Source of the DNA: Streptomyces althioticus
GTDB taxonomy: Bacteria; Actinomycetota; Actinomycetes; Streptomycetales; Streptomycetaceae
Length of the DNA: 64,000 bases
Direction of reading: 5' to 3'
NCBI GenBank assembly: GCA_014649355.1
Contig: BMSW01000002.1
Location: 62,001 to 126,000 of the forward strand
The first letter of the stretch is position 1. Each line of letters opens with the position of its first letter. The notes below the pieces were generated by a model. The model had not been told where the DNA came from. It ran no database searches and saw only the letters and a program-made list of their open reading frames with translations. Positions 14,970 to 26,900 of the stretch are shown piece after piece. The position numbers and the translations under genes were made by a program.

Positions 14970-17900
14970 CTTGTCCTCTTGTCTCGTGCTCTGTCGGTGC
15001 CGGCCGTTCGACGGCCTCGCTCACGTCATCGTCGTCGTCGGTTCGCGGGCCGGCCCGGCCGGTGCTCCTCTCCGCTTCCAGGCGGGCGAGCAGTGCGCGG
15101 GCGTGCTCGTCCGGGAACAGTCCTTCGCGGGCCACGGAGGTCCGCAGTTCCTCCTCGGTCAGCGGGTAGACGTCCCAGTACCGGCCCCAGTTGTCGGAGT
15201 AGACCGACGCGGCAGCGGGGTCGAACTCGTCCAGGGCGAGCTGGGCCCCGGTCATCACCTCGTGGAAGCTGTGGTGGCCCACCCCGACCAGGATGCTCGC
15301 CAGTCCGGCCCGGATGAGGCCGAGGTCGACGGGGACACCGGCGAGCCGGGTCAGCCGGGCCACGTGCGTGACGATCCGGTAGGCGCTGCCCGAGGTGCCG
15401 GTCAGTACCAGGCCGCCGGAGTCCTCGGAACGGGCCTGGAAGCCGGCGGACATCGGCAGCGTGTGCTCCATTCCGGCGGGCGACCAGAGCAGCACTCCGT
15501 CCCGGACCGCGCGACGCCACTCGGCGTCGCTGAGCGGAGGGTGCACCTCGTCGGGGCGCAGCGGCGTGCGCAGCATCGCCTCCAGATCCTCCATCTCCTG
15601 CGCCTCGTCCTCGGGGTCCAGTTCCGCCGCCCGGAGTTCGGCCACCTGCCGCTCGTACTCCTTGAAACGCTCGCTCTTGTGCCGGTCGCGGCGCTCCAGG
15701 CCGATCACCGGGTGCTGGGGCTCGACGCCGCCCATGAGGTGGGGGACGAGGTCCTTGGCGACGCCGTTGAACAGGAACGTCACCCGCTCACGCAGGTTTC
15801 CGGACTCCACGACCCGTGCGAGGGACTCGTAGTTCTGCCCGACGGCGCCGGCGGACAGCGCGTTTCTGCTGCCGAACAGGCGGTAGTCGAACCGGTTGTG
15901 CAGGGTGATGTTCCAGAATGCCCGGACGACCTTGCCGAACTCGGCGTTGACCTGCTCGTTCTCACCCAGGTGCGCGGCGAGTCGCTGTTCGAAGAGGAGG
16001 GCTTCCTGTGCGTAGCGGATGCGGGCCAGGACCCAGGCGGGCGCGGGACGGTCAGCCGGTGGTTCCGTCCTTTCGCGCTTCGTCTCCGCGTCGGCGTCAG
16101 CGTCCGTGTCCTCGTCCGTGTCCGTGTCCTCGTCCGTGTCCGTGTCCTCGTCCGTGTCCGTGTCCTCGTCCAGGGTCAGGGCCGGGAAGGATTCCAGGAG
16201 CGGGGCTGCGGCCCTCGGGAGGGGTGCCTGGACCGGGCGGGGTGCGTCGCCGGGAGTCGTGGCCTGGGCCGGGCGGGCCTTGTTCCAGGCGTCGGCGTCC
16301 GGTTCGGCGCCGTCCGGCGTCGTCCGCAGGATGAGGAACGGCTCCCCCGGGGCGCCGGGCGTGGACAGGTCCGCCGGGAAGTCGGTCCACCACACGGTGC
16401 GGCCGAGGCGCTGGGCGATCCGCTCGGCGAGGTCACCGGGGGCACCGTCGTGGGCGGAGTACGCCAGGACGACCGGGACGTCCAGTTCCTTGCCCGTCAA
16501 CGACGTGTCGTGCGCGAGGAGTTCGAGGAACTCACCGACCGGGATCCGGTGCGTCTCCCCGTCGAAGGTGAGCTCCAGGAGGTCGGGGGCGTTGCCGTCC
16601 GGGGTGACCCGTACGAGGTAAGGGGCGGGGCCCTTCCGGTCCGCCCACGGTGTGTCCAGGACGCCGGTGGGCGTGCCGAACCGGGCCAGGTCGACCGTCG
16701 TCGGCGTCTGCCCGGCGGTGTAGTCGCGCCCGTCGCCGCTCCTGTCGCCGGCCGTCGTGCTCACGCCGGTGGTGGCGTACACCCCGGACTCGTCCAGGTC
16801 GTAGGCGGCCGCCACGTCCGGGTCGGTGGCGTCCCGGCCTGCCGCGAAGGCACGGGTGAGCAGGTCGAGCAGGGTGTCGCGGTAGCCGTTCGGCCGGGTG
16901 CCGGGCGGCAGGTGGAGCACCTTCGGCACGCGGGCGCCGAGGTTCGTGCCGGGGGCGTTCAGGGTCTCCTCGGCCTTGACCCGGGCCCAGAACATCCGGG
17001 ACCGTTCGGCCTCGCCGACCTTGTGCGGGCCGGACAGGTCCAGGGCGGTGACGGCTTCGTCCTCCAGGTCGCCGTCCCGCATCCACTGGGCGGCGGCCTC
17101 GATCGCCGGCACCTCCACGAAGCCGACCAGCTCGTCACCCGGCCAGGCGGCCCAGTGGTCCGCCGCCGCGGCCAGCACGCGCCGCACTGCCGCCCGGTCC
17201 ACCCCGGACGCCGTCTCCGGGTGCGCCGCCACCACCCGGTTGAGCAGGTCCAGTGTGAACGGGCCTGCGGCGTCGAAGTCCGTGTCGCTGCGCCACATGT
17301 GGTCCACGGCGGCCACCCCGCGCAGCAGCTCCGCGAAGTCGGCCGCGTCGTCCACGTCGTGGCCGAAGGTCAGCCGCAGCGCCCGTACCAGACGCAGCGT
17401 CCCGGCCCGCATCTCGTCGGTGACCTCGCCGTCGTCGGCGCTCAGGCCTGCGACCGCCGCCATCCGGTCGAGGTCGGCGCCCGAGGGGTCGGGGCGGAAC
17501 AGGGCCCACGCCCGGTGACGGCCCTGCGCGTCGGCGAACAGGGTCCGCGTGTAGCGTCCGTCACGGCTTCGGGTGCCTTGCGAGCCGTAGGACAGCCGGA
17601 CGCTGCGGCCCGTGGAGTTGGCGAGCTGCTGGCCCAGGGAGAGGCTGCTCAGCGGGTCGGGGACGAACGGGCCGGCGTAGGCGTCGCTCGCCGTGTTCGG
17701 CGGCACGGGGACAGTGCGGTCCCCGGGGGCGCCGCTCCAGCAGACCACGAAGTCGATCCAGTGGTCCTTCGGCAGGGTCGACAGGCTCTTGCGTCGCCTG
17801 AGCCACGGCCCGGCCTCCCGCTCGTCGACCGGCCTGACGGTGCCGTCCCTCATCGCCAGGTGGAGGCGTCCGGGCGAGCCGTGCATGTCCAGGCGGTAGG

Positions 17901-20900
17901 CGGCGTTCTCCGCGCCCGGACGCGGCAGTTCGTGCTCGGTGGAGATCCGCCCTGTGGCCGGGTAGTAGTGGACGTACGTCGTCATCCGGTCCAGGTGGCG
18001 GTCGTCGTCCTCGAAGTCGTTCGCCCACTCCTCGGCGTGGTGCGAGGCGCGGCCGATCTGCTTGCCCGTCAGCGCGCTGACGATGGGACGGGTGACCACC
18101 TGGTGGTACCAGTCCGGCACGTCGTCGTCCGGGTCGGGCGCCAGACCGGGCTCGCTCGCGGTCCAGTCGCCCTCGGGAGCCCCGCTGCGCCGGACCGTGT
18201 CGACGGTGCTGACCCCCTGGTCCGAGCTGAGCGTCACCTCGCCGCTGTGCGCCCACACCGTCAGGCCCGTGCGGTCCGCGAGCTTGCGCGGCAGGTCGAG
18301 GTACTGGTCCCCGGCGAAGGGTACGGCCAGCACGATCGGCGTGTCCTTCGGCAGCCGCTCACGTGCCACGTCCGCCGCGACCAGCTCCACGAACTCGTCG
18401 ACGACCAGGGCCCGCTTCGAGCCGTCCGGCAGCAGTGCCTCCACCCTGTCGTGCCGCCCGCCGGCCGCAACGACATACGGGGTGACTCCCCGGGGCCAGG
18501 GGGTCTGCCGTGTCTCCGCGATGTCGTACGGGCCGGGTCCGTTGTCCTCCAGTACGTCGCCGCGGGCGGTGTCCAGCTCGGCGGCCGGGTCGGTTCCGGG
18601 GTCCCAGTTGAGGCCGGGTACGCGGCGGCCGTGGGCGGTGAAGTGGCGGGCTCGTCCGGGGTCGGTCACGCCCAGCTCGGTGAGGTGGAAGGCGGCCAGG
18701 GCGGGCAGGTTCGTCGCGCGGCCGGCCGCGGCTGCCCTGTTCACCAGCGCGAACAGGGCGTCGCGGGTGTCCTGGTCCACAGGGGTGCCCGGGACGAGGT
18801 GCAGGACGCGGGAGGCGAGGGCGTCGACGTCCAGCGGGCTGTGGCGCAGGGTGCGGTCGCGGCGGCGCAGGGCGTCGAGGGTCTGTGTCGCGGCCGCGTC
18901 CGGCGCCTGGACGACGCGGATGGTCGCCTGCCGCCCGAGGTCGGCCCGGCTGATGCCGGCGAGGGCGTCCGTGCCCGTCCAGTCGTCGGGCACCCGGTTC
19001 TTGGCCAGCGCCTTGACGCGGAAGTCCTGGGCGGTCAGTCGCGGCGCGTCGGCGGGAAGGTGCTGCTGCAACTGCTGAAGCGCCTGCGTCAGCTGTCGCA
19101 CGAAGTGGTTGCGGGCGGCCGTCGCGCGCTTCAGGCCCTGGTTGCCGGGGCCGTCCGCGCCGTAGCCGGTGACCTCGACGCGGGGCGGGGCCCAGCCCTG
19201 TCGGCGGTTGTGCAGCCCGGCGGCGGCCACCTGGTGCGCCAGCCGCCCGATGGTCTCCCGGCCGGCCGGGGACGGGACCGTCGCCTCCCGCGCGTAGGCC
19301 ACCAGGCTACGGGGAGGGAGCGCGGACGGCACCGGGGCGGCCGGGCTCGTGTACACCCGCTGGGCGGGGGTGGTGGGCGCGGGCGCGCCAGGAGGTGTGG
19401 GCAGGGGGGCGGGCGCCGGGGTCATCTCCACGCCCTCCATGGGCTCCCCCGCCGACGAGGAGCGGGCCTTGGCTTCGACGCCCGGCGCGGCGGACCCCGT
19501 CCGCCCGTCGGCCGTGTCCAGCGCGGTGGGGGTCGGGGCGGCAGGGACCGGAGCGGGCAGGTCGCCGGGCGGGTCGAAGTCGAAAGTGGTGACGTCGGAA
19601 GTGGTGAAGTCGAAGCCGGCGAGGCCGACGTGGTCGAGGTCCGTACCGTCCAGGACGGGGAGGTCGACGTCGACGAGGCCCGTGGTGTCCGGGGCGGGAC
19701 CGTCCGGCGACGCCCCGGCGGCACCGGGCGTGCCGTCGGCCGTCCCTGGCCGGGCCCCGGGCGCCGGCTGCTGCCTGCCGGGCGTCGGCATCGTTGGGAC
19801 GCCGGTCGTCCCGAGGTCCGACGTGGTGTCCCCCGCCGTGCCTTCGACGGAGTCCTCCGCGTCCACGGCGGGCGTGGTCCAGCGCGGGTGCAGGCCCAGT
19901 TCCGCGCGGACGGTGTCGGCGAGTTCGGCGGCGGAATCGGCGTCCGTCGACTCGGCCAACGCGTGGTCCGCGACCCTCCGCACCGCCTCCCGGAAGTCCC
20001 CACCCGCGTAGCGGGAGTCGGCCGGCACCTCGTGCGGCTCGGCCGGCAGGACCAGGACGACGGCGGCGGCCCACGCACGGGAGGCGTCGGCCTCGTCCGT
20101 GCCCTCGGGCACCGCGGCCGTGAAGTCCGCGTAGGCCCGCGCCCACAGCCGCCGTGACGCGTTGGCGGCCGCCGTGTCCGACGCAGACGTCCAGGTGCCG
20201 GGGCCGGTCATCCTGATCCGGGCCAGGTCGAGGGGCGGCAGCGTCGCCGCGGGCAGCCGGTCGTCGCCGCGCAGCGTCATCTCGGTGCGCTGGCCGACGG
20301 AGGGCGTGATGCCCGCCGCCTCCAGGTCGCGCAGGCCGACGGTCTCGCCCTCGGCGGGAGGCGACTGCGCAGGCGGCAGGTCGGCCTCGGTCAGCTGGTC
20401 CGCGATCCAGCGGCGGGCGCCGGCGTCCCTCGGGGCGGGCGGCGCCATGGCGCTGTCCCCCGTCTCCCGTTCGGTCTCCCGGGCGGCGCCCAATGCCTCC
20501 GGAGTGATACCCAGGGTCCGCAGTCGTGCCTCGGCGTCCTCCAGCCGCCGGCGCGCCACGTCGACGGCGCGGGCGTCCGCCACCTCCGTCTCGTCACCGT
20601 CGGCCCGCTCCCTCGTAGCTGCCTCGGTGATGGCCCCGCCCAGTGCGGACAGCGCCCGCGCGTGGGCGTCCCAGGCGTCGGCGAGGGCACCGGCGGCCTC
20701 GGGAACGGGCTCTGCCCGCGCGTCCGTACGGAGCGTCGCCGCGGAGTTGGTGGCAGGCGCGACCGGGCTCGTGGCGGCCACCGGGTCGCCCTTGGGGCGG
20801 CCGGTCCGGTCCCAGGCGCCGGTCGAAGCCGGCTGCCCGTCGGGGCCCGGCAGCATCGCGACGGTGTACGTGCCGGTCGCCGGGTCGTGGTGGAGGGTGG

Positions 20901-23900
20901 TGGCGCCGCGGGTGGTCCACCAGTTGCGGGCCGAGTTGCGGGCGCCCTCGTCGGGGAGACTGCCCTCCGGCGGCCGTGTCCCGGCCGGGCTGCCGTGCGG
21001 GACCACGGCGATGACCTCGGTGTTGCCGGCCTTGCCGAGCAGTTCCGCGTCGCGGAAGACCAGTTCGCCGAACTGCCGGGCGGGCACCGCGGCCGGGGTC
21101 GCACCCGGGAGCACGAGCCCGTCGGCGTCGCCGTCGGCGACATAGACGAAGGGGGCGGGGCGGCCCGGTTGCGTCGCCCAGGGCGCGGGTTCGCTGCCGA
21201 CCGGGACCAGTGAGCCGTCGGGCCCGCGCCCGAGCAGGGTGATCACGCCCGGGTCGAACGTGCCTTGGGGCCGGTCCGTGCCGTCCAGGGTCCGGCCCCA
21301 TGCGGTGCCGTCGGCGTTCTTCAGGAGCCGTTCCGGTGCCAGTGCGCCCCGCTGCTCCAGGTGGTGGGCGGCCAGTTCGTGGATCCGGCGCGGGTCGCGG
21401 CCCACGGCGGCCGCCTGCCGCGCCACGGTCACCGCTTCGCCGAACCGGGCCGGGTCGGGGGCGGGCAGGTGCAGCACGGCGGCCGCGAACGCGCCCCGGT
21501 CCACCCGGCTCGTCACCATGGCCACCTTGAACGACGCCCACAGCAGCCGCGACCACTCGGTCTCGCCGACCGGTGCCGTGGCGTCGAGTCCGAGGACCTG
21601 CCGGGCCAGGTGTTCGCGCTGCGGGGACGCGGCGAGGCCCGCCAGCAGGTGGGCCAGGTGCGGCAGCGCGAGCCAGTCGCTCAGCGGGCCCCGCTGCCCG
21701 TTGTCCAGGCGGCCTGCGGCCTCGGTGAGCAGGCGGCGGTGGTCGTCCGGGGTGACCGGCGGTACCGGCCCGGAAGTGAGGGCGGCCGAGCGGTGCCGTG
21801 CGAGGATCTGCTCGTACAGGTCCAGGGTGAACCGGCGCGCGCCGTCGCGGTTCAGGGCCGGGTCGGCCTCGTGCATCAGGTCGAGCGCGCCCATGCCGCG
21901 CAGCAGCGCCGGGTACTCCGCGTTCTCGTCGACCGTGGGGCCGAAGATCTCGCGCAGTGCCCGCACCAGCCGCAGGGTCCGCTCCCGTACGGCGTCCGGG
22001 GCGGGGTCCGTGCCCGTGTGCAGTCCGGCCGCGCGGGCCCGACGGTCGAGCGCTTCACCGGCCGGCTCCGGCCGGAACATGACCCACCGGTGAGCGCGGC
22101 CGCGCGCGTCGGTCACGAGGTTGATGTAGGTCTCGGGGTCGTTGTACCGGGCCGGGCCGACCGAGTTCGCCAGGACGGTCGCGAACACCGTGCGGCCCGT
22201 CTCGTTCGCCATGTGCTGGCCGGTCGCCACGACCGCGAGCGGGTCGGGCACGAAAGGCAGCGGTCCGCTGACGTCACCGCCGAGGACGCCGCCGATGCCG
22301 GGGCGTGCCGCCGCGTAGCAGATGAGCGGTACCACGGGGTGTCCCGGGGCGAGCGAGGTGAGGCTGCGGCGGCGGGCGAGCGTGCGCGCGAACCGCGGCC
22401 CGTCGTCCTCCCGCGGTCCTTGCGGGGTGTGCCACATGACGGCGCCCGGCGCGCCGTGGTTGTTGGGGAAGTACGGCGTCGGCAGGCCGAGTTCCACCCA
22501 GGGCAGCGTGGCGGGGGTGCTGCCGTGGTCGTAGCCGCTGCGCAGATAGGTGTAGGACGTGACCGATCCGAGGCGGCTGTGTTCCAGCGTCCGAGACCAG
22601 CCGCCGTCGGCCTCCTGGGCGAGATCCATCGAGATGTAGCCGGTGGACCGGTGTCCGTCGTGGGCGACGGAGAGGGCGGTGACCCGGTCGTCCGCCGTCC
22701 CGCCGGGCGGGGTGTCCGGGGCCGCGGGCGTGCTGGCGAGCCACTGGCCCCGGGTCGTCCGCCCCTCCTCGTCGAGTAGGAGGAGCATCGAGCGGCCCGG
22801 GGCGCTCGGAAGGTGTCCGATGGCCGCCCGGCCGGTGGCGGCCCACACCTCACGGCCGAGCCGGTCGGCCAGTGCGCGTGGCAGGTCCGAGGGGGCGGCG
22901 CCGGGCCGTTCCACGTGGAGCAGGACCGCGTCGGGCCGGTTGGCCAGATCCTGGTCGAGGGCCAGCAGTTCGCGCAGTACCTCGGCGGGCACGGAGCGCG
23001 TGAACCCGCCGAGCCCGCGCACCACTACCGCGCCGTCCCGGCCGGAGGCCAGCACGATGTACGGGTCGGGGTCGCCGGGCAGGGGACGCCACGGCGCGTC
23101 CTCGGCACCGTCGTCGGTGGTCGTGCCGTCGGGGGTGCGCCGGACCCGGCCGGTGCTGCCCGCGTCGAAGTCACCCGGCAGGGCGCGGCCCGTCCAGTTC
23201 CGGCCGCGAGGGCGGCCTTGGGCGTCGGTGAGCCGGAAGTCCGGGTGGAACACGCCGCGGTGGGCCAGGTACTGGGCGGACAGCGCGTCCAGGGAGGTGA
23301 CGCCCGCCGACGCGGGGACCGTCATGAGTCGTACCAGGGCGCCGCGGGCCGCGGCGTTCACCTGCTCGGCGGGGCCGAGCAGCAGCACCCGGCGGACCAT
23401 CGCGTCCAGGTCCAGGAATCCGCCGCGCAGGCGGGGGTCGGCCACCCGCAGCCGGTCCAGCCGCTCCAGCGCCTCGGCGGCCAGCTCCCGGTCGACGTCG
23501 TCGAGGGCGCCGAGGCCGTACAGCGCGTCGAGGAGCGCTTCGCGGTGCCGCTCCGCTTCGTCGGACGTCACGTCCTGGAGCGTGACGACGCCCGGGGATA
23601 TGGCCCGAGCCGTCGTCGCGGGGTCGCCGGGAGGGTTGGTGCGGTGCGGCGCCTGGGGGTGGTTGAGGCCGGTGGTGGCGGGCCGGGTGTGGATGGGGCG
23701 GGCCCCTGCCGGACGGTGGGGAAGGGCGATGGCGGTGCCGGTGCCGCCCTCCAGCTCGTCGCGGAGGGCCTGGGCGTGCTCGTCGGGGAAGCGGCCGTCC
23801 CGCGCGACGTGGGTGCGCAGTTCCTGCTCGCCGAACGGGTGGATGTGCCAGTACCGGCCCCAGTTGTCCGTGTAGTCCAGAGCGCTGTCGTGGTCCGCGA

Positions 23901-26900
23901 TGTCGTCGAGGGCGAGCTGGGCGCCGCGCATCACCTCGTGGAAGGTGTGGTGGTCCACCGTCAGGGAGACGGCCAGCATGCCGGCGCGGATCAGGCCGAG
24001 GTCGAGGTCGACGCCCCACTGGTCCCGCATGCGGGCGGCGTGCAGCATGAAGCGGTACGTGGATCCGGCGGTGCCGGTCGCCACCAGGCCGCCCGACGCC
24101 TCCGAGCGCTGCTGGAAGCCGGCACTCATCGCGATGTCGTACAGGGACGCCGCCGGCAGCCAGGTCAGTCCGTGCTCGTTGACCGCGATGCGCCGCTCGG
24201 CCTCGCTGAGCGGCGGGCGCACGTCCTCCGGGCGCGTCCGGATCGTCACCGACCGCTCCAGCTCCTCGACCGCCTCCTTCTTCTGCGCGGGGGTCAGGTC
24301 GGGCGAGGCAAGGATCTCCTTGGCGCGTCGCTCGAACTCGGCGTGGGTCTCGCGCTGCCGGCGGCTCGGCCGCTCCTCGGCGATCTCGGGGTGCTGCTCC
24401 TCCCTGCCGCCGAGCATGTCGGGTACGAAGTCGCTGGAGATGCCCTCGTAGAGCAACGCCACCAGCTCGCGCAGGTTGCCGCTGCGCAGCACCTGTTGCA
24501 GCGCGGGGCGGGAGGTGCCGACGACGCCGGCCTTGTACTTGCTGGTGTCGCCGAACACGCCGAGGCCGCGGGGGTGCCGCTCGCGCGCCGTCTTCCACGC
24601 CGCGTTTGCCATCTTGCGGTACTCGGCGACGACGGCCTCGTGCTCGGCCAGGTACTCACCCAGTCGCTTGTCGAAGGCGAGGGACTCCTCGGCGTAGCGG
24701 ATACGCGCCATGACCCACGGCGGCGCGGCGCTGTTGCGGTGCTCCGGGCCCGGTTGGGGCGAGCGGCTGCGCGCGCGGGACGCGGAGCGGCTGGGGACGT
24801 CCCCCTCGGAAGCGGGCGTCGGGGGCCGGGTGTCCCGGGACCTGGCGACGCCCGTCGGCACGTCTGCCGTCGGACGCGGGAGCGCGGGGCCGGTGAACGC
24901 GACGGGCGGCGCCGGCGGTGCCTGGCGGCGGTCGTCGATGTCGACGGTCACCGTGCGCCCCGTGTCGGGGTCCGTGGCGCCGCGCACTCGCTTGGCGTCC
25001 AGGGTGAGGCCGAAGTCCCGTACGGCGAGAGGTGTTCCGGTGATGCCCTGCTGGGAGTCGGCCAGGATCCGGGCCAGCTTGGCACCGAGCGCCGTGCGGA
25101 CGGCCTCGGCGCGCTTTCGGGCGCTGGCCTGCGAGCGGTTGCCGTGGCCGGTGACGGTGACGGTCGGCAGCGGCAGGCCGTTGGCCCGGTTCCACAGGCC
25201 CACGCGGGCCAGCGTCCGGGCCAGCGCGTCGATCGTGCGCCCGGCGCCGTCAGGAAGGCTGTGCTGCTCGCGCGCGAAGCGTATCGTCCGCTGGTGGGGA
25301 CGCTGGGCGTGGCCGTGGAGCACCACCGTCGTCAGCGGGTTGGCGAGCGCGGGCGAACTGTCCGACAGCAGCGCGGCGTTGACTTCGTGTGCCGACTCCC
25401 CCGGCCGCTTGCTGTACGCGCGGAAGAACCACAGGTCCTCGGGGCCGGGCACCGCCGCGGCGGCCCTGACCGCTTCCCTGGCACGGATGCGCGCCCGGTC
25501 CGCCTCGCGCAGGGCCAGGGCGTGTTCGGGGCGGTCGTCGTCGAAGTAGAACGGAAGCTGCTCGGCGTCGTGCAGCTCGGCCAGGGCCCTGGCGGCCCGC
25601 GCGAGGTCGTCAAGACGGGCCGTCCCCGTGCCGTCCACGCCGGCGCGCCGTGCGTCGGCGAGCCGCCGTTCGGCCGCCCGGGCGAGGCGGGTCAGGCCGT
25701 CGCCGCCGTGCCGGTCGAGGTTGTCCTCGACGATTGCGTCGATCTCCTCGTCCGGGATGCCTCCGCGGGAGTGGGTCTCGTTCTCCAGGGTGATCTGGTG
25801 GGTGCCGTCCTCGCTGGCCAGGACGACCTGCGCGAAGTGGTAGGGCGCGTGCGGGCCGATCCGGTCACCGGGCTTGGCGTGGTTGTGGGTGAAGAGCTGT
25901 GCGCCGCTGTCGTTGGTGGTGCTGACCGACTGGATCAGGTAGCCCTCGCCGACGCCCGCCCAGGCGTGCTCGTTGACGCCGATGCGCCGTGCGGCCGCGG
26001 ACAGCGGGGCGCGCCGGGGGTTGTCCGCCGGTTCGTGGCTCAGGGCGCTGCCGTAGCGTTCGCCGGGAGTGGGGGCGCCGACGACACCGCCGGTGAACCG
26101 CCGGTCGCGGCCGGTCTGGCGGGCGGCCCAGCGTGGGGTGACGTCACCGGCGGGCCGGGTGCCCTCGGCGACCTCCGTCAGCGCCTGGGCCAGGTGGTGG
26201 GTGCCGGTGACCTCGCGGCCGTGCTGCCCGTTCACGGGAGCGGTGGCGACGGTGTCGCCGGTCGGGCCGCGGAAGGCGACGTGGGACAAGGGCGCGGATC
26301 CGGTGCCGGCCACCATCTGGGCGAAGTCCCGTGTGAAGGCGTGCTCCGACGAGCCGGACGCGGTCAGGAACTCGGGCTCCACCCGGAGGAGGGGTTCACC
26401 GTAGGAGCCGTCCTCCCCGGGGAGCAGGATGCCCGTCGACTCGTCGGCCCTCAGCCGTACGCCCGCTCCCGCCGCGGCCAGCCGGGCCGACGAGGCATCG
26501 ATCGCCGCGCGGGTGGCGTACACCTGGCGTCCGCGGCCCGTCGTGCCCTCGCCGTCGGCGAGCAGCGCCAGGGTGCGGTCCTCGGAGATGTGGAGCGCCG
26601 GCCGGTCGGCCATGAGGACGGTGCCGTGGTCCTGGCTCGGCAGGAGCAGCGCGTCGGCCTCGGCGCCGGTGCCGTCCCCGGCGTCCACCTCCGCGACGTG
26701 GCGCGGGAGGGGCCGGGTGAACAGGACGCCGGTGCCGCGCTTGTCGATGACACCGTAGTCGCGGGTGATCAGCGGCCGGGTGCGGCGCTCGTCGATCCGC
26801 CGTTCGAGGGCGAGTTGGTCGGCGAGGCGGTCGAACTCCGCGTCGCCGTCGCTGCTGGAGAGTTCGCCGTCGTCGCTGTCGGTGCCGGAGTCGCTCTCGC

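Noticed and set aside
16080..16190. Short tandem repeats as a CRISPR array
   Set aside because: 18-bp contiguous units without spacers, in frame within a coding region, encoding an acidic tract.
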